In this document: piece after piece, positions 34,981 to 44,126 of the stretch
Numbering within the stretch: the first letter of the stretch is position 1
How the letters are laid out: each line of letters opens with the position of its first letter
Assembly (NCBI RefSeq): GCF_017497975.1
Contig: NZ_JAGDEL010000013.1
Location: 1 to 64,000 of the forward strand
DNA length: 64,000 nucleotides
Direction of reading: 5' to 3'
Source: Metabacillus bambusae
GTDB taxonomy: Bacteria > Bacillota > Bacilli > Bacillales > Bacillaceae
The notes under the pieces: generated by a model
Seen by the model: only the letters and a program-made list of their open reading frames with translations
What the model was told of the DNA's origin: nothing
Databases searched by the model: none
Position numbers and translations under genes: made by a program

Positions 34981-35586
34981 TTACAATCCCTCCTTTTTCA
35001 TTAACTGGCGATATTGTAATGGTGTATATCCGGTTAATTTTTTATATAAGGTAATAAAGTATGGGGTATTCGGAATCCCTACTATCATGGCAATATCCGA
35101 AACCGTGCGTTCTGAATGATGCAAATATCTTTTGGCCGTATTTATTCTAACTTGCTGGGTATATTCAACAGGTGTAATTCCTTTTATTTTTTTAAATGTC
35201 CGATGCAAATGATATGGGCTACCATGACTAGTATCAGCCAGTGTCTCCAAAGTTAGCTTTTCATGATAATTCTTGTCAATATAATCTGTGATTAGCGCTA
35301 CCCAGTCATTATCAGGTAATCTTTCATTCGTTGGTTTGCATCTTTTACAAGGACGATAGCTTGCTGCAATAGCTTGTTCTGCGGTTTGAAAAATACACAC
35401 ATTTTCTTTTTTAGGAATACGTGATTTGCATGACGGCTTACAGAATATCCCCGTTGTCTTAACAGCGTAGAAAAATTGATTATTATATGCAACATCATTG
35501 GTTATGATTGCCTGCCATTTTTCACCTGATATTCTTCCAACAGATTTTCGATCATCATGAAGGTCTTCGTAATTTTTGCTCGTCAT
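34981..35586 (-). CDS. adaA: AdaA: methylphosphotriester-DNA methyltransferase and activator
   Basis: About 201 residues. The N-terminal zinc domain has four cysteines (about 49, 53, 80 and 83: FCKPSC and RPCKRCKP); the first accepts the methyl group from DNA phosphotriesters. The C-terminal half carries the two AraC helix-turn-helix motifs (LTLETLADTSHGSPYHLHRTFKKIKGITPVEYTQ and VSDIAMIVGIPNTPYFITLYKKLTGYTPLQYR). The methylated protein becomes an activator of its own operon. ATG 35586 follows AGGAGAGGTG; the longer ORF to 35655 is upstream of the ribosome site. It is followed by adaB. Confidence 0.94.
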   Translation of the reverse strand: MTSKNYEDLHDDRKSVGRISGEKWQAIITNDVAYNNQFFYAVKTTGIFCKPSCKSRIPKKENVCIFQTAEQAIAASYRPCKRCKPTNERLPDNDWVALITDYIDKNYHEKLTLETLADTSHGSPYHLHRTFKKIKGITPVEYTQQVRINTAKRYLHHSERTVSDIAMIVGIPNTPYFITLYKKLTGYTPLQYRQLMKKEGL

Positions 35587-35739
35587 TTTTTCACCTCTCC
35601 TAAGATTATATCCTCTATTTAGGTGGAATGTACGTTTCTTAGAATAGAAAAGCAAGATATTGAAATACGTCCTAACAGATGCTGATATATGGTGAAGGCC
35701 TACCTTACCTCAAATTTGATACAATTCTACAACGAATAT

Positions 35740-35779
35740 AAAAAACATCATAGCCAATAGATTAGCCATGATGTTTTTT
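35740..35779 (-). terminator. Rho-independent terminator
   Basis: AAAAAACATCATaGC and GCcATGATGTTTTTT pair with one mismatch, with A/T runs on both sides. It ends the downstream Gfo/Idh gene on the minus strand. Confidence 0.85.
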
Positions 35780-35788
35780 ATTTTTTTC

Positions 35789-36955
35789 TTACTGATATTC
35801 CACCCATATAGCCCCGTTATCAGCCGAGCGCACACAATTCTCTACCCAACGGACACCTTCTAAACCAGCTTCAATGCCAGGATACCAACAATCATTTAAC
35901 TTTTCCCCACGATCAGAAGCTTCCATCGCCATTGCAAAACGAGTATATAGATTTGACCATGCTTCAAATAAACCTTCTGAATGCCCTCCACTAATTCGAT
36001 CTTCTGCTAATGATTCTGGATAGAGATAGTCCATACCTCGGTCTAAGATTTGTGCTGGTTTACCCTGGACTTCATATTTGAGCTGATTGGGGTGTTCATC
36101 CCACCATTCTATACTAGCTTTAGAACCTATGACACGAATCTTTTGCCCGTGCATCGAACCAGCATTTACGCAAGAGGACCACAAAGTCCCGACCGCACCG
36201 TTATCGTATTCCATTAGTGTATAGGCATTATCCTCCAATGGAGAGCGACTCTTTACAAAGCTCTGACGAGAACACATAAGCCTTTTTATTTTTATATTCG
36301 GTAGCATCACCTCAGATATGTACAATGGATGTGTCCCTAAATCCCCAAGCACATAACTTGGTCCAGCAATTTTGGGATCAACACGCCATTTCGTACTAGG
36401 ATTATCCGCTTCTACTGCCTCAGAGTGAAAACCATGGGCAAACTGCATATTTACGATTCGAATTTCACCTAAATCTCCCTTTTCGATCATCTGACGTGCT
36501 TGTTCAATCATCTGATGACCTGCATAACCATAAGTAATTCCGACAACACGATCCTTCGTTTTCGCAAGAGTCTCTAGTTCTTTTGCCTGTTCTGTAGTAA
36601 AGCACAAAGGCTTTTCACATATTACATGCAAACCTGCGTTTAATGCTGCCCTACAAATTTCATAGTGAGTACCATTTGGTGTTGCAATTGAAACAGCTTG
36701 AATACCATCTTCACGTTTTGCCTCTTCTTCAAACATTGTTTTATAATCAGGGTAACAACGTTCTGGCGAAACATGTACATTCATTCCAAAGTCCTTACCT
36801 CGTTCTGGATCAATATCAAATGCACCAGCAACCAATTGAAAATTTTGATCACGTAACGCTGCTGAACGATGAACGTAACCGATTTGACTTCCTCTTCCAC
36901 CACCTACCATTGCCCAACGGATCGGATTCTGAAGCTTTTTTTCACCATTTATCAT
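35789..36955 (-). CDS. Gfo/Idh/MocA-family oxidoreductase
   Basis: About 388 residues. The N-terminus IRWAMVGGGRGSQIGYVHRSAAL is the Rossmann nucleotide loop and LHVICEKPLCFT holds the catalytic Lys. GPSYVLGDLGTHPLYISE follows in the substrate domain. It should be a sugar or inositol dehydrogenase. It is co-transcribed with an IolE-like isomerase/epimerase 28 bases upstream, a pairing typical of inositol or sugar catabolism. ATG 36955 follows AAGGGAG. The exact substrate is unknown. Confidence 0.87.
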   Translation of the reverse strand: MINGEKKLQNPIRWAMVGGGRGSQIGYVHRSAALRDQNFQLVAGAFDIDPERGKDFGMNVHVSPERCYPDYKTMFEEEAKREDGIQAVSIATPNGTHYEICRAALNAGLHVICEKPLCFTTEQAKELETLAKTKDRVVGITYGYAGHQMIEQARQMIEKGDLGEIRIVNMQFAHGFHSEAVEADNPSTKWRVDPKIAGPSYVLGDLGTHPLYISEVMLPNIKIKRLMCSRQSFVKSRSPLEDNAYTLMEYDNGAVGTLWSSCVNAGSMHGQKIRVIGSKASIEWWDEHPNQLKYEVQGKPAQILDRGMDYLYPESLAEDRISGGHSEGLFEAWSNLYTRFAMAMEASDRGEKLNDCWYPGIEAGLEGVRWVENCVRSADNGAIWVEYQ

Positions 36956-36983
36956 AATCTCTTCTCCCTTTCTATCATTATTT

Positions 36984-37907
36984 TTAATACCCAACACTCT
37001 TTAAATACGCGATACTCTGACTAACATCTCGTAAACTAGTATCAGAATTTCTAGGGTCTCGCTCTTGCTCAATCGTGATATAACCTTGATAATTAATTTC
37101 TTTCAACAATGTATGAATAGAATCATAGTCAATAATGCCTTGCCCGATCGGACACATTACACCCTTGCCACAGGCATCAAAAAAGCGGATATGCTCCCCC
37201 ATCACTTGATCATATATTTCTAGATCAATGTCCTTAAAATGAATATAATCTAGTCGCTCTGCACAATCTCGAAGCCACTGTACCGGATCCATTTTCGAGT
37301 AATAGAGGTGGCCTGTATCAAGGCAGAGCCCTGCCGTTTCATAAGGAATGTCCTGCAATAGTTTTTTAATCTCATCTTCAAATTCGATATAACCACCTGC
37401 GTGAGGATGTATGACAGGTCGTACGCCATATTTACTCCAAGCCTGCTCTGCAAGGATTCGAATATGTGAAATCATATTGTTCCAGTCCTTTGTTGATAAA
37501 CGCTTCGCACGATCAGGATGACCAGCTGTGTAATCTCTTTCTTCATGCCCCCAATCAATAAGTACCAGATAAGGTGTTTGGAAATTTTGTCCTACTCCTT
37601 GTGGGGAGAGTGGTAGTTTGGTTATCAGAGAACAAATATCGTCGACCTGATTTTGTAAGTTTTCTAGATTGTACTCACTTACCAAATCATCAAAAATCGT
37701 TCCTGCTATAATCGTTAAATTGTTTTTTGATAGCTCTGCTTGTACTCTTTCAATGTCCATTGGAATATAACCATAAGGCCCTAATTCTATTCCTTTGTAA
37801 CCCGCAAGTGATGCTTCCTGGAGCACCTGCTCCCATGGTGGCAGATATGGATTTTTCGGATCATCGACACCCCAGCAGCACGGTGCACCTGAAATTTTTA
37901 TACTCAT
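36984..37907 (-). CDS. Sugar phosphate isomerase/epimerase (IolE/AP-endonuclease-2 fold)
   Basis: 307 residues with the xylose-isomerase-like TIM barrel. Metal-binding residues lie in VIHPHAGGYIEFE (His, Glu), AGLCLDTGHLYYS (Asp, His), IHFKDIDLE (His) and TIEQERDP (Glu). SGAPCCWGVDDP at the N-terminus recalls inosose dehydratase IolE. The reaction may be a dehydration or epimerisation of a keto-inositol or keto sugar. It shares an operon with a Gfo/Idh dehydrogenase and follows an AraC regulator gene. ATG 37907. Confidence 0.8.
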   Translation of the reverse strand: MSIKISGAPCCWGVDDPKNPYLPPWEQVLQEASLAGYKGIELGPYGYIPMDIERVQAELSKNNLTIIAGTIFDDLVSEYNLENLQNQVDDICSLITKLPLSPQGVGQNFQTPYLVLIDWGHEERDYTAGHPDRAKRLSTKDWNNMISHIRILAEQAWSKYGVRPVIHPHAGGYIEFEDEIKKLLQDIPYETAGLCLDTGHLYYSKMDPVQWLRDCAERLDYIHFKDIDLEIYDQVMGEHIRFFDACGKGVMCPIGQGIIDYDSIHTLLKEINYQGYITIEQERDPRNSDTSLRDVSQSIAYLKSVGY

Positions 37908-38124
37908 TTAAACACCTCTAAATCCTAAATTAGATGATACTTCAGTTACTAATAAGAACTTAAAATATAGTTTTAGTATAAACTCCGTAAATAGAAAGCG
38001 CCTTCATATTATTGCTTAAATTAATACTTAGGAACTCCTAAAAACGTTATATTTTCCTGTTAGTTTGAGTTAATTTTCCACTATCTTGTTATTCTCAAAA
38101 AAAAACGTATTTCAAATGACTAGT

Positions 38125-38988
38125 TTATCCTTCACCTTTTATCCATAATTGACGATACTTTTTAGGAGGAATACCTACTGTTTTTGAAAAAAGCGTCGTA
38201 AAATAATTGGTATTTTCATAACCAACCATTCCAGCAATGTGTGTAACGCTGTAATCAGTATTGATAAGCAAAGATTGTGCTTCTCCAATTCTGCGGCGAA
38301 TAATGTATTGAATAGGTGAAAAGCCGGTAGCTTCTTTAAAAATGTGTACCATATAATAAGAGCTTATAGAAAGTGCTTTAGCAATAGATTCCAAGGTAAC
38401 CGTTTCCAAATAGTGTTTATCCATGTAATCTTTAATTTGATTTGATAGCAAATAGTCTTTCGATTTCTCTATACATGATTCCTCTTGAGGAATTTGCAAA
38501 ATAAGTGTAATCAGTGCAGACAGGAGATAATTACATATTTCTTCTCCACCAGGCTTATCCTCTTTTATTTGCGAGACCATCATTCCTAGCAAAGCTTCTA
38601 AATTGGCAAACTGTTCATCTTCAGTGTGCAACACATAAGGGGCATCTTTTGAAACAAGATGATTTAATGGCAACCCCTTTAGCTTTACATTTGCGATTCC
38701 ACAACAATATACACTCATGGGTGTCTCCGAATTTGCATATTCATCATGCAAAACACTACTGTTATAAATTAGAATATCTCCCTTACGTACTGTATATTGC
38801 CTATCACCAATCAGTTGTTGTCCACACCCTTCTTTGATAAAAACAATTTCTATCATATTATCATGCTTATGCATGGTCCTAGGGAGTTTTGTATGCTCAG
38901 GGGCTGCATCGCAAATATAAAGCAGCTTAGGTGTTGTGCCATTCTCGAAGCTAGGAACGATCTCGCGTTTTACAAAGTATTGCCCCAT
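38125..38988 (-). CDS. AraC-family regulator (cupin + HTH)
   Basis: 287 residues. An N-terminal cupin (MHKHDNMIEIVFIKEGCGQQLIGDRQYTVRKGDILIYNSSVLHDEY) with histidines for metal or ligand is followed by a C-terminal two-helix-turn-helix domain (VTLESIAKALSISSYYMVHIFKEATGFSPIQYIIRRRIGEAQSLL and VTHIAGMVGYENTNYFTTLFSKTVGIPPKKYRQLW). It lies upstream of the isomerase/Gfo-Idh pair on the same strand, with a 217-bp gap, and probably controls it. ATG 38988 follows GGAGGGATCC. Confidence 0.88.
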   Translation of the reverse strand: MGQYFVKREIVPSFENGTTPKLLYICDAAPEHTKLPRTMHKHDNMIEIVFIKEGCGQQLIGDRQYTVRKGDILIYNSSVLHDEYANSETPMSVYCCGIANVKLKGLPLNHLVSKDAPYVLHTEDEQFANLEALLGMMVSQIKEDKPGGEEICNYLLSALITLILQIPQEESCIEKSKDYLLSNQIKDYMDKHYLETVTLESIAKALSISSYYMVHIFKEATGFSPIQYIIRRRIGEAQSLLINTDYSVTHIAGMVGYENTNYFTTLFSKTVGIPPKKYRQLWIKGEG

Positions 38989-39261
38989 ATGGATCCCTCC
39001 ATTTATATTGCTAACATTTGACTAGATTAAAATTTAATCATTTATATATATTTTCTTAGGAATAGTAAAGCTACGCATTCTTTGATCTAAATTGATTAAT
39101 TCAACCTTACATATATATACTTATATTATAGATCATACAAAAGAGTTTTTGAGGAGATTATTGCATCTAACAATATTGTAATTCACGATAATATTGAATA
39201 GAGAATAGTAGGTCACAAGCTTATGTTTGCACAAAAAAACCTCCCATTGTCTAAGGAGGTT
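38989..39261. other. Gap with a terminator at its right end
   Basis: AT-rich spacer upstream of the AraC gene without a recognised ORF. At 39233-39261 AACCTCC and GGAGGTT pair, and on the minus strand the stem ends in TTTTTTT, a rho-independent terminator for the VOC gene. Confidence 0.7.
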
Positions 39262-39312
39262 ACTGTCCATTATTTAACGCAAAGCTTTTTCAGATTGTGA
39301 TTTCTTTCATAC

Positions 39313-39729
39313 TTAACCTTGATTGGCTGCATTTTCATCCATGTACATAAGTTCCCAAAGATGACCATCAATATCCTGAAAACTCCATCCATACATAAAG
39401 CCATGGTCAACTGGGTCGTTTGAAGGCTGCCCTCCAGCCGCTAAAGCCTTATGTACAATCTCATCAACCATTTCTTTGCTGTCAGCAGAAATTGCTACAA
39501 TAACCTCGGTACTCTTCGTTGCATCAGCAATGTCTTTTTTCGTAAAGGTGTTAAAAAACTCTTCAACCAGCAACATAACAAAAATATTTTCGCCTACAAC
39601 CATGCACGTAGCATTTTCATCAGTAAATTGAGGATTAAACTCAAAACCTACTTTTGTGAAAAACTCAACTGATTTATTTAGATCTTTAACTGGTAAATTA
39701 ACATAAATTTGACTTGCTTGAAGTCCCAT
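39313..39729 (-). CDS. VOC (glyoxalase/bleomycin-resistance fold) protein
   Basis: 138 residues with the VOC start QIYVNLPVKDLNKSVEFFTKVGFEF and the C-terminal block GFMYGWSFQDIDGHLWELMYMDE (metal-ligand Glu, His pattern). Members include glyoxalase I-like enzymes, dioxygenases and drug-sequestering proteins; this one resembles the PhnB/lactoylglutathione-lyase-like group with no known substrate. It stands alone with its own terminator. ATG 39729 follows GGGAGGTGA. Confidence 0.85.
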   Translation of the reverse strand: MGLQASQIYVNLPVKDLNKSVEFFTKVGFEFNPQFTDENATCMVVGENIFVMLLVEEFFNTFTKKDIADATKSTEVIVAISADSKEMVDEIVHKALAAGGQPSNDPVDHGFMYGWSFQDIDGHLWELMYMDENAANQG

Positions 39730-39961
39730 CTTTTATCACCTCCCATTTTTTACAATATCATCCATGTTTAAGTTTAGTCAATTATTATTATCTCATCACT
39801 TTAAAGCAATCCACCAAAAGCCAAAAGGAAGGTTGATTATGGAATTGAGAAGTTTTAAGATTATTTGTAAACAACACAATATTGTCAAGTTAAAACAAAG
39901 CGTATGAAGTTCTGTTACAGCTTTCGTACTCCCTTTTATTAAATTTTACTTTTTTTTAATC

Positions 39962-40390
39962 TTATCGAATAACACCCTTCTTAATGATCACATTTGCGTA
40001 AAGTGCCCTTTCTCCAGTAGCAACAACCGCATACGTCTCTTTCGCTCTCTCATAAAAAGAAAAGCGATCGATCATGTCAATTGAGATAGGCTTTCCTTCT
40101 TTTTCATTAGCAATCTGCTGATACTGTTGCCAGATGACTGGTTCTACATCATCACCTAGCTCAACTGCCATTAGTGTGATCGGCTGTTCGACATACGTAT
40201 CAAGTGGAAATAACGTTAGGATCGCCTCAAGTAAATCGGGAATAGAATGTCCATCTGCTCGAATTAACCTTTGCGCATGGCTTACTGCTGGAAAGTTACT
40301 ATCTGCTAGAACAATTTCATCACCATGTCCCATTTCAGTAAGAATTTTTAATAAATCGGGAGACAAGATTGGTGGGATCCCTTTTAACAT
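39962..40390 (-). CDS. fucU: L-fucose mutarotase FucU/RbsD family
   Basis: 142 residues. MLKGIPPILSPDLLKILTEMGHGDEIVLADSNFPA has the FucU signature with the catalytic His (MGHGDEI) and the loop that reads ribose versus fucose; RFSFYERAKETYAVVATGERALYANVIIKKGV is the C-terminal block. It interconverts alpha- and beta-L-fucose. It is last in a six-gene minus-strand operon (uxaA-like N and C parts, two SDRs, FAH hydrolase, fucU). RbsD (ribose pyranase) is the alternative, but the neighbours argue for fucose. The ribosome site is weak. Confidence 0.88.
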   Translation of the reverse strand: MLKGIPPILSPDLLKILTEMGHGDEIVLADSNFPAVSHAQRLIRADGHSIPDLLEAILTLFPLDTYVEQPITLMAVELGDDVEPVIWQQYQQIANEKEGKPISIDMIDRFSFYERAKETYAVVATGERALYANVIIKKGVIR

Positions 40391-40409
40391 ATTATCAACC
40401 TACAATCGA

Positions 40410-41306
40410 TTATTTTTCTTCAATAAAGATATTGGTTAACAAACCTAATTTTTCAATTTCAACGGTAACTTCATCACCAGGTTGTATGTACACTTGCTTT
40501 TCAACTGGGTAACCTAATACAACACCTTCTGGAGTCCCCGTTAAGATAACATCTCCTGGTGTAAGCGTCATATGCTGAGAGATATAGCTGACGATTTCAT
40601 CTACGTAAAAGATCATATCTGATGTATTTGAATCTTGACGAACTTCACCATTTACATACGTTTTCACTTGCAAATTATTAGGATTCCCAACCTCATCAGC
40701 CGTTACGAGATAAGGGCCCATTGGACTGAAGTCATCACATGTCTTCCCAAGTAACCATTGAGGAGTCCTTAATTGTAAGTCACGTGCTGATAAATCATTT
40801 ACCGTACAATAGCCAAAAACATGATCCAATGCATCTTTTTTGCTTACATATTTTGCTTTTTTCCCAATAACGACACCTAGTTCTACTTCGTAATCTAATT
40901 GTTTCGTTACTTTTGGTACAGCAATTTCACTTTTATGACCTGTCAACGTATTATTAAATTTATTAAATAAGATCGGTACTTCTGGATATGGAGCATTTGT
41001 TTCATCCGCATGCTTGCGGTAATTTAACCCGACACAAATGATTTTATTCGGTTGTGTGACACAAGGTCCCCATTGGATTTCATCTTCATTTTTTAGATAT
41101 GATGCTTTATTTGATGTTGGAAGTGTTGAAAGATAATCTTCGAGTACAGAAATGGTTTCCTGGCCGCCAGCGATGACTTCCATGATATTTGTTTGGACTT
41201 GTTCATTCGGTTTTTCACTTAAGGCTACTTCAAGATCGATAATTCCATTCTCAATTTTTACACCTAATACTTGCTTACCTTCTTTTATAAACGTTACTAG
41301 TTTCAT
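40410..41306 (-). CDS. Fumarylacetoacetate hydrolase-fold enzyme, probably 2,4-diketo-3-deoxy-L-fuconate hydrolase
   Basis: 298 residues with the FAH fold: NKIICVGLNYRKHADE, the metal-binding acidic residues in LDYEVELGVVIGK and VNDLSARDLQ, and GDVILTGTPEGV at the C-terminus. In the non-phosphorylative L-fucose and L-rhamnose routes such a protein cleaves a 2,4-diketo-3-deoxy acid to pyruvate and L-lactate. Its neighbours (FucU, two SDRs, a UxaA-type dehydratase) complete this route, so the assignment is by context. Overall it is also like 5-carboxymethyl-2-hydroxymuconate isomerases. ATG 41306 follows GAGGAGG. Confidence 0.85.
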   Translation of the reverse strand: MKLVTFIKEGKQVLGVKIENGIIDLEVALSEKPNEQVQTNIMEVIAGGQETISVLEDYLSTLPTSNKASYLKNEDEIQWGPCVTQPNKIICVGLNYRKHADETNAPYPEVPILFNKFNNTLTGHKSEIAVPKVTKQLDYEVELGVVIGKKAKYVSKKDALDHVFGYCTVNDLSARDLQLRTPQWLLGKTCDDFSPMGPYLVTADEVGNPNNLQVKTYVNGEVRQDSNTSDMIFYVDEIVSYISQHMTLTPGDVILTGTPEGVVLGYPVEKQVYIQPGDEVTVEIEKLGLLTNIFIEEK

Positions 41307-41326
41307 AGAAAAATCCTCCTCTATTA

Positions 41327-42100
41327 TTAAGCATCCTTACCAAATACAACTCCGCCATCAATATAAAGCGGTGAGCCCATCATAAACTTAGATTCATCTG
41401 ATGCTAGAAAAAGGGCGGCATAGGCCACATCTTCAGGCCTACCTAAATCTCCACTTAATTGACGAGTTTTAATCTTTTCAATGGCTTCCTCAGGGTTTTC
41501 ATACGATTGCTTTAAATAATTTCTTACAAAAGGAGTTAAAATGGTTCCTGGCAAAATTGCATTTACTCGAATATTATAGGCAGCATAATCCACCTGCATC
41601 GATTTTGTTAAGGCTAAAATCGCTCCTTTTGTCGTTGAATAGGATGCACGGTCAGCTAGTCCCATTTCAGCAATACATGAAGACATATTAATGATCGAAC
41701 CCTTGTTTTGTTCCATCATATGAGGAATAACATATTTACTTGGCAGCATCACACCATTAATATTAACATTCAATGTTTTATTCCACGCATCTAGATCAAC
41801 TTCATGAAGCTTGCCTACACCGCTAATACCAGCATTATTAAACAAAACATCGATTCGTCCATATTTAGAAACCGCTTCATCAACCATTGCTTTAACAGAG
41901 CTTGCATCTGTAACATCAGCTTGAATGAAATAGGCTTCACCATTTGCTTCGTGAATTTCCGAAACCGTGTCATTTCCGCTTTCAGGATTTAAGTCATTGA
42001 CAATAACAGATGCTCCTTCTTTTGCAAACAGTAAAGCTGTACATTTCCCTATACCAGACCCCGCACCAGTAATAAGAATAACTTTATCTTTCAATCTCAT
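41327..42100 (-). CDS. SDR dehydrogenase, likely 2-keto-3-deoxy-L-fuconate dehydrogenase
   Basis: 257 residues of the classical SDR family: TGAGSGIGKCTALLF (cofactor loop), NDLN (a pattern favouring NAD), NNAGISG, NMSS and the catalytic SYSTTKGA (Tyr...Lys). C-terminal GSPLYIDGG is complete. Substrate from context: the 3-deoxy-2-keto acid produced by the dehydratase, oxidised to the 2,4-diketo acid that the next gene (FAH) cleaves. It might equally be the L-fucose dehydrogenase; the two SDRs of the operon cannot be told apart by sequence here. ATG 42100. Confidence 0.8.
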   Translation of the reverse strand: MRLKDKVILITGAGSGIGKCTALLFAKEGASVIVNDLNPESGNDTVSEIHEANGEAYFIQADVTDASSVKAMVDEAVSKYGRIDVLFNNAGISGVGKLHEVDLDAWNKTLNVNINGVMLPSKYVIPHMMEQNKGSIINMSSCIAEMGLADRASYSTTKGAILALTKSMQVDYAAYNIRVNAILPGTILTPFVRNYLKQSYENPEEAIEKIKTRQLSGDLGRPEDVAYAALFLASDESKFMMGSPLYIDGGVVFGKDA

Positions 42101-42126
42101 ATTCTTTCAACCCCTTTCTTTAAATG

Positions 42127-42921
42127 TTAATGTTCCATGTGATCATCTGGTTGTGCTGCTTTAACTGTTAATCCGCCATCAACCATCATTAAATGCCCAT
42201 TAATTTGTTCCGCTTCATTTGATGCTAAAAAGACCACTGCATCTCCAATTTGCTTAGCTGTTCCTAACCGTTTCATCGGATTTGCTTCAACTTCCTTGCG
42301 ACGTATTTCTGGATCTGCCAGAAAATCAGTACACATATCTGTTTCAATCGTACTTGGTCCCACTGCATTAACATTGATGTTATATCTTCCAAGCTCAATC
42401 GCCATTCCTTTTGTTAACATATGTCCAGCAGCTTTTGAGGCTTGATAATGTGGGATAACTGGGCTCGTAACCATGAGGCTGGCAGTGGACAAAATGTTGA
42501 TAATTTTTCCATTACGCTTAGGAATCATACGCTTTGCTGCTAATTGAGATGTTAGAAAAATAGCTTTCACATTTGTATTAAATGTGCGATCCCATGTTTC
42601 TTCTGTTACTTGCATAAACGGCTCAAAAGGTGCAATTCCAGCATTATTAATCAGAATTTCAATTTCACCAAGCTGCTCCTCAACTACCATGATCATTGCT
42701 TCTACATCTTGTTTATTACCAACATCAGCTTCCACAACAATTGCTCTTCTACCAAGCTCTTCTACCTTTCTCTGAACCACCTTTGCTTGTTCTCTTAGAC
42801 TATCAGTGTAATAATTGATTGCAACATCTGCCCCCTCTTCAGCAAGACGCAAAACAATAGCTTCACCGATTCCACGGTTTCCACCAGTAACTAACGCAAT
42901 TTTATTAAGTAAGCGCTTCAC
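42127..42921 (-). CDS. SDR dehydrogenase, likely L-fucose or fuconate-pathway dehydrogenase
   Basis: 264 residues of the classical SDR family: TGGNRGIGEAIVLRL, NNAGIAPF, ILSTAS and the catalytic YQASKAAGH. C-terminal GHLMMVDGG is complete. With FucU, a fuconate dehydratase and FAH in the operon it could be the L-fucose 1-dehydrogenase (comparable to the SDR encoded in the Campylobacter jejuni fucose cluster) or a second keto-acid dehydrogenase. It lies 18 bases after the dehydratase C-part. ATG 42921 follows GGGAGGACA. Confidence 0.78.
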   Translation of the reverse strand: MKRLLNKIALVTGGNRGIGEAIVLRLAEEGADVAINYYTDSLREQAKVVQRKVEELGRRAIVVEADVGNKQDVEAMIMVVEEQLGEIEILINNAGIAPFEPFMQVTEETWDRTFNTNVKAIFLTSQLAAKRMIPKRNGKIINILSTASLMVTSPVIPHYQASKAAGHMLTKGMAIELGRYNINVNAVGPSTIETDMCTDFLADPEIRRKEVEANPMKRLGTAKQIGDAVVFLASNEAEQINGHLMMVDGGLTVKAAQPDDHMEH

Positions 42922-42939
42922 TAAATGTCCTCCCTTTCC

Positions 42940-44100
42940 CTACAGACTAATTCCTATTCGACTAATACTAAATTCTTGATGACCTAGAATCTCTGCTTTT
43001 GTTAGTTCTCCAGATGCTACGCTGACAATTACATTAAAAATCCGTTCCCCAGCTTGTTGAAGAGACTCTTTTCCTTGCAAAACAGGACTTGTATCAACAT
43101 CAATATTGTCTGCCATGCGCTTTGCCATAACCTCGTTGCCAGAAATTTTAATAACAGGTACAATTGGATTTCCAGTTGGCGTTCCTCGGCCTGTAGTAAA
43201 ACAAACGAGCTGTATGCCAGCTGCTGCCATTCCTGTGACACATTCAATATCATTTCCGGGCGAGTCCATAAAATAAAAGCCTTTTCCAGGTATTTCACTC
43301 GCAAAGTCAACGACACCTTGTAATGGTGCTGTACCAGCTTTACTTATACACCCCAACGATTTCTCCTCAATGCTAGATAATCCTCCCTCAATATTTCCGG
43401 GACTAGGGTTGCCGCCTCGCATATCAACACCCATTCTTTCGATTTCTGCTTCAAATTTTGCAATCGAATCATATAATTTTTTCGTTACTTCTTCATTTAC
43501 TGCCTTTTCAGCTAGGATGTGTTCTGCTCCAATGATTTCAGTCGTTTCACCCATCACTATGCTTCCTCCTTGATCAATAATCATGTCTGACGTTCTTCCT
43601 AAGGCAGGATTACTGCATAAACCTGATGTTGCATCAGAACCGCCGCATTTCACACCGACAATTAGCTCTGAAAGTGAAATATTTTCATAAGGAATACTTG
43701 CAATTTTTTGTGCAAGCTCTTTTGCTATTTCTGTTCCTTTTTTAATTGTATTGACCGAGCCGCCTTCATCTTGAATATCGATCCAAATCACTGGTTTTCC
43801 CGTCTCAGCAATTTCGTCACGTATTTGTTCAGCATTCATGACCTCACAGCCTAAGCTTACAACTAGGACAGCACCAACATTTGGATTTTTCCCCATTCCA
43901 ACAAGAACCTTGTGTGTCCTCTCTTTATCTTCACCTACTTGGCTGCAGCCATGCTGATGTGGAATGGCTACCGATCCTGGTACCTGCTGTTGAATTCGAT
44001 TAACAACTTGATTAGCACAGACAACAGTTGGTAAAAGCAGCAGATGGTTTCGTATACCTACTTTTCCATCTTGTCTTCGATATCCTTTTATCATTGTCAT
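42940..44100 (-). CDS. UxaA-family dehydratase, C-terminal (catalytic) part; probable L-fuconate dehydratase
   Basis: 386 residues matching the large part of altronate hydrolase UxaA: GYRRQDGKVGIRNHLLLLPTVVCANQV, AIPHQHGCSQVGED, VVSLGCE, GVKCGGSDATSGLCSNPALG and MDSPGNDIECVTGMAAAG, all family blocks with the metal-binding cysteines. UxaA removes water from D-altronate; a split UxaA pair dehydrates L-fuconate in the C. jejuni fucose pathway (known from that work). Here the 104-residue SAF domain is encoded by the preceding gene, as a separate polypeptide. ATG 44100 follows GAGGAGTG. Confidence 0.85.
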   Translation of the reverse strand: MTMIKGYRRQDGKVGIRNHLLLLPTVVCANQVVNRIQQQVPGSVAIPHQHGCSQVGEDKERTHKVLVGMGKNPNVGAVLVVSLGCEVMNAEQIRDEIAETGKPVIWIDIQDEGGSVNTIKKGTEIAKELAQKIASIPYENISLSELIVGVKCGGSDATSGLCSNPALGRTSDMIIDQGGSIVMGETTEIIGAEHILAEKAVNEEVTKKLYDSIAKFEAEIERMGVDMRGGNPSPGNIEGGLSSIEEKSLGCISKAGTAPLQGVVDFASEIPGKGFYFMDSPGNDIECVTGMAAAGIQLVCFTTGRGTPTGNPIVPVIKISGNEVMAKRMADNIDVDTSPVLQGKESLQQAGERIFNVIVSVASGELTKAEILGHQEFSISRIGISL

Positions 44101-44126
44101 TTTCCATCACTCCTCTTTCTAAAAAA

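Noticed and set aside
37996-38009. cre-like AGAAAGCGCCTTCA upstream of the isomerase gene
   Set aside because: Only 12 of 14 positions match, with mismatches at conserved bases.
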